Positions 59,358 through 64,000 of a DNA stretch of 64,000 bases are shown here, piece after piece. Position numbers and translations under genes: made by a program. Position 1 is the stretch's first letter. Every line of letters begins with the position of its first letter. The notes below the pieces were generated by a model. That model was not told the origin of the DNA and did not search any database. It saw only the letters and a program-made list of their open reading frames with translations. This DNA comes from Eremomyces bilateralis CBS 781.70. Taxonomy: Eukaryota > Ascomycota > Dothideomycetes > Eremomycetales > Eremomycetaceae. Where the stretch lies: positions 1,314,970 to 1,378,969 of the forward strand of contig NW_022985070.1 in the NCBI RefSeq assembly GCF_010015585.1, read 5' to 3'.

Positions 59358-60080
59358 TTCATTCACGGTCGTCCGTTGATGTTCAACATCATCTCGCCAC
59401 CTTGATATGATGGTCATTGGGTGATCATGGCTTACGCATAACCTTTTCGATTCATTTGAATCATTCAGACGGCGCGGGTCACTCCTACGCTGCCCTTTCC
59501 ACATCCCAGCCTTCGATTGAGGCTTCGGCTGACGGACACATGATTGCTTAATCCATGGCCATGGATATTTCTTAATATGTGATACCCCGGGGGCGGCGTA
59601 CTTTGCATTCGGAATTTAGCCCCATTCAGCTTCCGGCTGGATTCGGGACATTGCCAGATATAGTTGGGACACTGGCCATTTAACAATGTGTAGTAATCTG
59701 GCTGGAAAGGGGTTTGACATGAGTGAATTAGGGTCAGCAGGCTAAGGCGGCAAGATCCAGCCCTATCAACACCCGAGATTAATGTATATAATGTGTAGTA
59801 CAGCAGCTACGAAATATCCAAAGGCTGTTTGCGAAGACCTGATGTCATTTGTAGAGTCGCAAGTGTTAATCCCAACGGTCGGTGAAGGACACAAATCGCA
59901 ATTGTCGGAAAGTCTCGAAAGGTCGACCGAAAGGTCCTGCGACCGACCACCAAGCTCCGGATGGGCTGGTTCTTCATTTTGCGCTATCACTATCGTACAA
60001 GGGGAGATGCCGAACGTCCGTCCAAATATCCAGAGTCCTTGATTAAAACGCCGCAGCTCACCCGATTCCCCTGAGCGTGC
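59358..60080. other. intergenic, convergent
   Basis: 723 bp between the stop codons of the LIM gene and TIM9. No gene or notable repeat is seen. Confidence 0.5.
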
Positions 60081-60482
60081 CTATTGTCCCGGAGCTCCGC
60101 CCTTGTCCGCCATCTGCTGGTTAAGCTCCTGGAATCGCGCGGTCAGGCGTTCCGAGGCCTTTTGGCGTTTGTCGAGACATCGCATGAGGCAGCCTTCCTC
60201 GCGGGATTGGATCGATTTAGTGGAGAAGTCGTTGATACATTCGTCGAAGCAGCCTTGGAGGAGGTTTTGGTATGTCTAGGAGCAAGTCGGTTAGCATCGA
60301 GGTCTTCTGGATACAACTGCAATTTGGGAATTATGATGTCCACATACGGTCAGCATCTCGCGCATCTGCTTCCTCTCCAGCCTCGAGTTCAACTCCCTCT
60401 GCTCCGTATCATTGAAGCTACAGAAGGAGGTAAGTCGAAGAATGAGTGACGCGTTGCAATTGAGATCTTACTTCATGTTCAT
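60081..60482 (-). CDS. TIM9: Tim9, small TIM chaperone of the mitochondrial intermembrane space
   Basis: Three exons on the minus strand, 60482-60472, 60417-60348 and 60275-60081, encode 91 aa, the normal size. The twin CX3C motif is complete (Cys36/Cys40 and Cys56/Cys60: CFDEC and CLMRC). The 11 nt first exon (MNMN) is needed to supply an in-frame start before FNDTEQRELNSRLERKQM. Tim9 forms the Tim9-Tim10 hexamer that escorts carrier and beta-barrel precursors across the intermembrane space; its cysteines are oxidised by Mia40. The gene is intron-rich for its length, as in related fungi. Confidence 0.93.
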
Positions 60483-61001
60483 CTTGGGTTAGAGGGGCTC
60501 TATGCTGAACCGCTAGCGTAGAAGATATTTAATGTGGGAGTTTAGGTGGTATCGTGGTTGGATTGTATGTGCAATGATGGATGATTCAATGGAGTTGCAG
60601 ACAGATGTTTTTCTGAACGGAGACACATCCTGAACCCCCGACGACGTCAAGTTCCGCCAAACCGGATTGGCTACCAGAAGCCAGAATGGCACGTGCTTCA
60701 GAGCTTCGTGTCACGACAGTCACGTGATCTGTACTGATCAGGATGCTCTATTAACATAGGAGTGATAGGACTGATATTAGCCAAGTCAAATTCTGAATGG
60801 TCATCAGCCCTGGTATGGTGATAAAAATGTTCTCGATATACTTCATCGAAGGATGAATATCTGAAATGAGATGAAATCAAACACCCCTGTTTTCGGTGCG
60901 CATTTGTCAAGCTTGCACTGGACGACCAACAATGTTTTTGCTTGAAAATATATATCTAGATCCCGTCTATATGTATGGTTTCGGTTTTAGAAACCTCATA
61001 T
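60483..61001. other. intergenic, TIM9 promoter
   Basis: 519 bp. It contains CACGTG at about 60691 and TCACGTGA at about 60720. No gene is supported. Confidence 0.5.
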
Positions 61002-62215
61002 TCAAAGACGTGGCCGATCATCTTCGTTCACGAGCGCGTAGCGATATCGCGCCTTGCCATCTTCCATATCAACCACCACCTGATTGGCATCTGCCATCTT
61101 TCTCTCCTCCACCCAAGCCTTCACATTCTTGTCCGCCGCAAGCTGAAGCATTTCCCGAATCTCTCCTGGCGATCCGATGGAGGAGCCGCCGAGGTAAATT
61201 CCCGCGCCGAGCAAATCGAAAGCACCGATCGCTGGCATGTTCCCTTCGGGGGCTCCCACCTGGACGAACTTGCCCCCCGTTCGGAGCAGTCGCAGATACT
61301 TTTTCAAAGGCATATTATTGCTCGAGACCGTGCAGATGATGAGATCCAGCGTTCGGAAATTGGCGCGGACCCAGCTCGGATCGTCATCCGTGGCGATGTA
61401 GGCGTCAGCACCGAGGGCCAGAGAGTCCTGCTCTTTCGCTTTCTTGCGGGATATTCCGACGATTTTGCTGGCGCCCAGTGCTTTGGCCCAAAGGATCGCG
61501 AAATGTCCCAGACCGCCTACGCCAACGACCCCCACCGCCTTTCCCGGCCCGCAGCCATTCCGCTTCAGCGGAGCATATGTGGTGATGCCTCCACACAGCA
61601 TCGGAGCCACATCCGCGCTCCGGAGACCATCGGGGATCTTGAACACGAAGTGTCCTGGCACTCGCGAATAGGTTGCGTAACCTCCGTACGATTTGTCGCC
61701 ATTCTGATGCTTGCTGTTGTAGGTGTCCGTCGTCCCATTACGACAATGGTTCTCCAGGCCGGCTGAACATTCCTCGCAAGGGCCTTTACGGTTCCGGCAG
61801 CTGTCAGATTGGGCGCCGACCCCGACGCGGTCGCCGACAGCGACATGCTTGACCTGGGAGCCGACTCGGACGGCACGGCCGACGATTTCGTGGCCGACGA
61901 CGCAAGGGTAGTCGGTGGGGCCCTGGGTTCGGTCTGGTTAGCAAACGCTCATTTGCTGTGGGTGTTGAGGGGTATGGAAACACACCCAGCCTGATGAGAG
62001 ATAGTTAGTAAGACTGTATCGGATACGCTAGGGGAACAGGATGACATACCGCTGCGCAGAGTATGTATATCTGACCCACAGACTCCGCAGTGAGTGACCT
62101 TAATGTCCACGTCCGTCTCCTCCCAGGCTTTTGGCTGGAACTCCTTCCAGACCATCTTGCCATCAGCGGCGGACTTGTCGACACCAACCCATCCTTCGAA
62201 TTTGTAGTCCGACAT
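61002..62215 (-). CDS. NADP-dependent alcohol dehydrogenase (Adh6/cinnamyl-ADH type)
   Basis: Three exons on the minus strand, 62215-62050, a 5 nt microexon 61990-61986, and 61922-61002, give 363 aa. The catalytic zinc ligands are in HCGVCGSDIH and GHEIVG. Four structural-zinc cysteines lie in CRNRKGPCEECSAGLENHC. The nucleotide fold has GVGGLGH followed by ISRKKAKE, where Ser/Arg/Lys instead of an acidic residue indicate NADP(H). The family reduces a broad range of aldehydes, including cinnamaldehydes and medium-chain aldehydes. The microexon is required: it supplies GW and restores the frame to give RSGWGPTDYPCVVGHE, a conserved stretch. The upstream in-frame Met at 62248 is less likely than MSDYKFEGW. 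Confidence 0.9.
61986..61990 (-). other. 5 nt microexon (GCTGG) of the alcohol dehydrogenase
   Basis: It is bounded by an upstream ...CTCATCAG acceptor and a downstream GTGTGTTTCC donor. Skipping it shifts the frame and removes the conserved Gly-Trp. Confidence 0.75.
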
Positions 62216-63051
62216 GTTTGATGGTTCCAATGGCTGGGCGTGTGACAATTGGGGTGTATGATTGAGCAGCGAAGGTTTTTAAATCCCAATGAATGAAAAG
62301 AAAAGATGCTACCAAAGTACTAATATCAAATATTCGTCATATCATCCGATACAAGTTCTCTTCCGAATGCTAGGGTCCGTAAGGATTCAGAATAGGGCGT
62401 CCTCGGCGGATGTGGGGACCCCAGGTAGGTATCCAAATTCCAATATCCTCGGATGAGCAATATGAGCGACGTGACCGATTGAGCGTGTCCCTCATCCTAA
62501 CCGTCTCGTCCTGCTGTCGGGCCGAAGTTTGTTCAGGGATGCGGGAACAGGCACAGCTTCTTGCCTTGCCATGCTGTACACACTTGATACAGGACCACCG
62601 GGCTGTACCTGTTATCAGTTATGTACCGGTAAGTATGCCATTTGTGCAGTCAACTTCGGATTGATGCAACAGGATGTTTGTGACTTTGTGGTCTGTGCCG
62701 GTGCGACGTTGTGTTGGTCTGTTGGACGTTGCAGATCCAATGCAGCTCTGGTGGGGAATATCACCAAACAGCCTCACAGTCAACGCAGAACCTAAACTTC
62801 CACTATCCACATGAACCTCACGCTGAACATGAACATGAAGTGAAATGCCCACAGTATAGGAACATCCAGAGACCAGAAAGGAACCCCGACCTCAACTCAC
62901 ACTAATAGCTACGGCCCAACTACAACCTTTGGCTAGAGGTATGACTTGAGACTTTTATACCCACGCCGCACCACTCTAGAACCGTTGATCAGCTCCCCTG
63001 AGAGCTTCATCGGAGCTGCTTCATGACAATATCCCTTCGTAACCTTTCAGG
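62216..63051. other. divergent promoter, alcohol dehydrogenase / SWD2
   Basis: 836 bp between divergent starts; no gene or repeat is supported. Confidence 0.5.
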
Positions 63052-64000
63052 ATGGCTACTCTCGATAGCTCTATGGCCTCACAAGGTCATCCAATTCACA
63101 AAATAAACGACATAATATCTACCTTCCGACCAACCAAAGTCCGTTAGCCGCTCACTTTCCTCTCCTCCATCTCATTGTGCGCCTCGAAGACTGACATCAT
63201 ATAGCGATTCCGACCCGACGACCAGAAAACCTCAGTAACTTCCCTCGATTTCGACGACACGGGCGAACTCGCCATCATTGCCCGGAACGATGACACCCTC
63301 CAAATATACAACTGCAAGGAAGGGAAACATGCCAAAGAACTCAAGTCCCAGAAGTATGGAGTCCACCTTGCACGCTTTACACACCACGCCCAGAGTATCT
63401 TGTACGCCTCAACGAAGGTTGACGATACCATCCGATACCTATCGACCCACGACAACAGCTATATCCGTTACTACAGAGGGCATACTGCGCCGGTTACATG
63501 TATAACGCTGTGTCCGTCGAGCGACACGTTCATGTCATGTTCGCTCGATGACACGGTGCGCCTGTGGTCTTTAAACAGCCAAAACGCCCAAGGGATTCTG
63601 AAGCTCCGCGCCCCCAGTCTCGCTGCCTATGATCCTTCGGCCTCTGTCATTGCCGTCGCGTCGCCCTCATCGCAAACCGTGCTCCTGTACGACCTGAGAA
63701 ACTACGACAAACCACCGTTCGCCAGTTTCGATCTGGGGGGCCTAGAGAGACGGTTATTATCACCGCAGAGCTCTCACCAGAAGTCATTGAGCGACTGGAC
63801 CAAAATCGAGTTCACGAACGACGGTAAGAGTATCCTCGTCGGAACCGCCGGCGCCGGGCATTTCTTAATCGACGCCTTCGACGGCTCCCTCCGCCATTTC
63901 CTCGCCAAAGCCGGCTCGGGCTCCCTCCGCACCCCTCCATCCGCGACCCCTTCCTCATCGGCCAATTCTACCAGCGACGCCCAAGCCCGCCCTGCGCTAG
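63052..64000 (+). CDS. SWD2: Swd2-like WD40 protein of COMPASS and CPF (3' end outside the window)
   Basis: Exon 1 is 63052-63138 and exon 2 runs from 63205 past the window end. The join gives FRPTKRFRPDDQKTSVTSLDF, matching the Swd2 start. WD repeats follow: LDFDDTGELAIIARNDDTLQIYN, TIRYLSTHDNSYIRYYRGHTAPVT, and FMSCSLDDTVRLWSL. In yeast Swd2 belongs to both the Set1 H3K4 methyltransferase complex (COMPASS), where it reads H2B ubiquitination, and the cleavage and polyadenylation factor. The region RTPPSATPSSSANSTS is a Ser/Thr-rich insertion in a loop. The donor GTCCGT is weak, but the frame and conservation across the join support it. Confidence 0.88.

Noticed and set aside
1-64000. CRISPR arrays, LTR elements or other virus-like fossils
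   Set aside because: No regularly spaced repeat array, no long direct terminal repeats, and no reverse transcriptase, integrase or capsid-like sequence was seen on either strand.

Overview
The window is nuclear DNA of a filamentous ascomycete (Pezizomycotina), most likely a Eurotiomycete close to Aspergillus/Penicillium. The evidence is dense genes on both strands, short introns of about 45-60 nt with GTANGT donors and CTNAC/CTAAT branch sites, fungal-specific families (Alb1, Mdm10, Tim9, Bmt6, HET-domain proteins) and protein sequences that resemble Eurotiales orthologues. The assignment to class is inference.

Left half (1-31 kb) is ordinary housekeeping DNA. In order it holds the 3' end of an unrecognised gene, PXR1 (+), dolichol kinase SEC59 (-), an M1 aminopeptidase (+), a tandem-PH protein (+), ALB1 (+), the PCNA-unloading factor ELG1 (-), a probable UTP8 (+), the CRL4 receptor CDT2 (-), RRP5 (+), MRT4 (-) and MDM10 (+). 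Five of these (PXR1, ALB1, UTP8, RRP5, MRT4), plus BMT6 further right, act in ribosome biogenesis. The 8-mer AAATTTCG occurs upstream of four of the six.

Centre (31.4-46 kb) is accessory. A HET/NB-ARC/TPR NLR-type gene sits inside a ~4.7 kb segment bounded by ~485 bp diverged terminal inverted repeats, with no transposase visible. The TPR region contains a 410 bp assembly gap and perfect 120 bp repeats. Two nearly identical 317 bp hAT-type MITEs, in opposite orientation and each with 8 bp target duplications, lie at 22.5 kb (in the RRP5 promoter) and 37.5 kb. A gene-poor stretch of more than 5 kb precedes a homeodomain transcription factor, followed by a decayed coding region and an intron-containing tRNA-Pro(CGG).

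Right part (46.6-64 kb) carries BMT6 (+), an eight-exon MEIOB-like meiotic ssDNA-binding protein (-), inositol-3-phosphate synthase INO1 (-), a gene-poor ~4.8 kb stretch, a two-LIM paxillin-like protein (+), TIM9 (-), an NADP-dependent alcohol dehydrogenase with a 5-nt microexon (-) and the 5' part of COMPASS/CPF subunit SWD2 (+), cut by the window edge.

All exon boundaries were inferred by reading splice signals and checking reading frame and family conservation. No alignment or database search was run.
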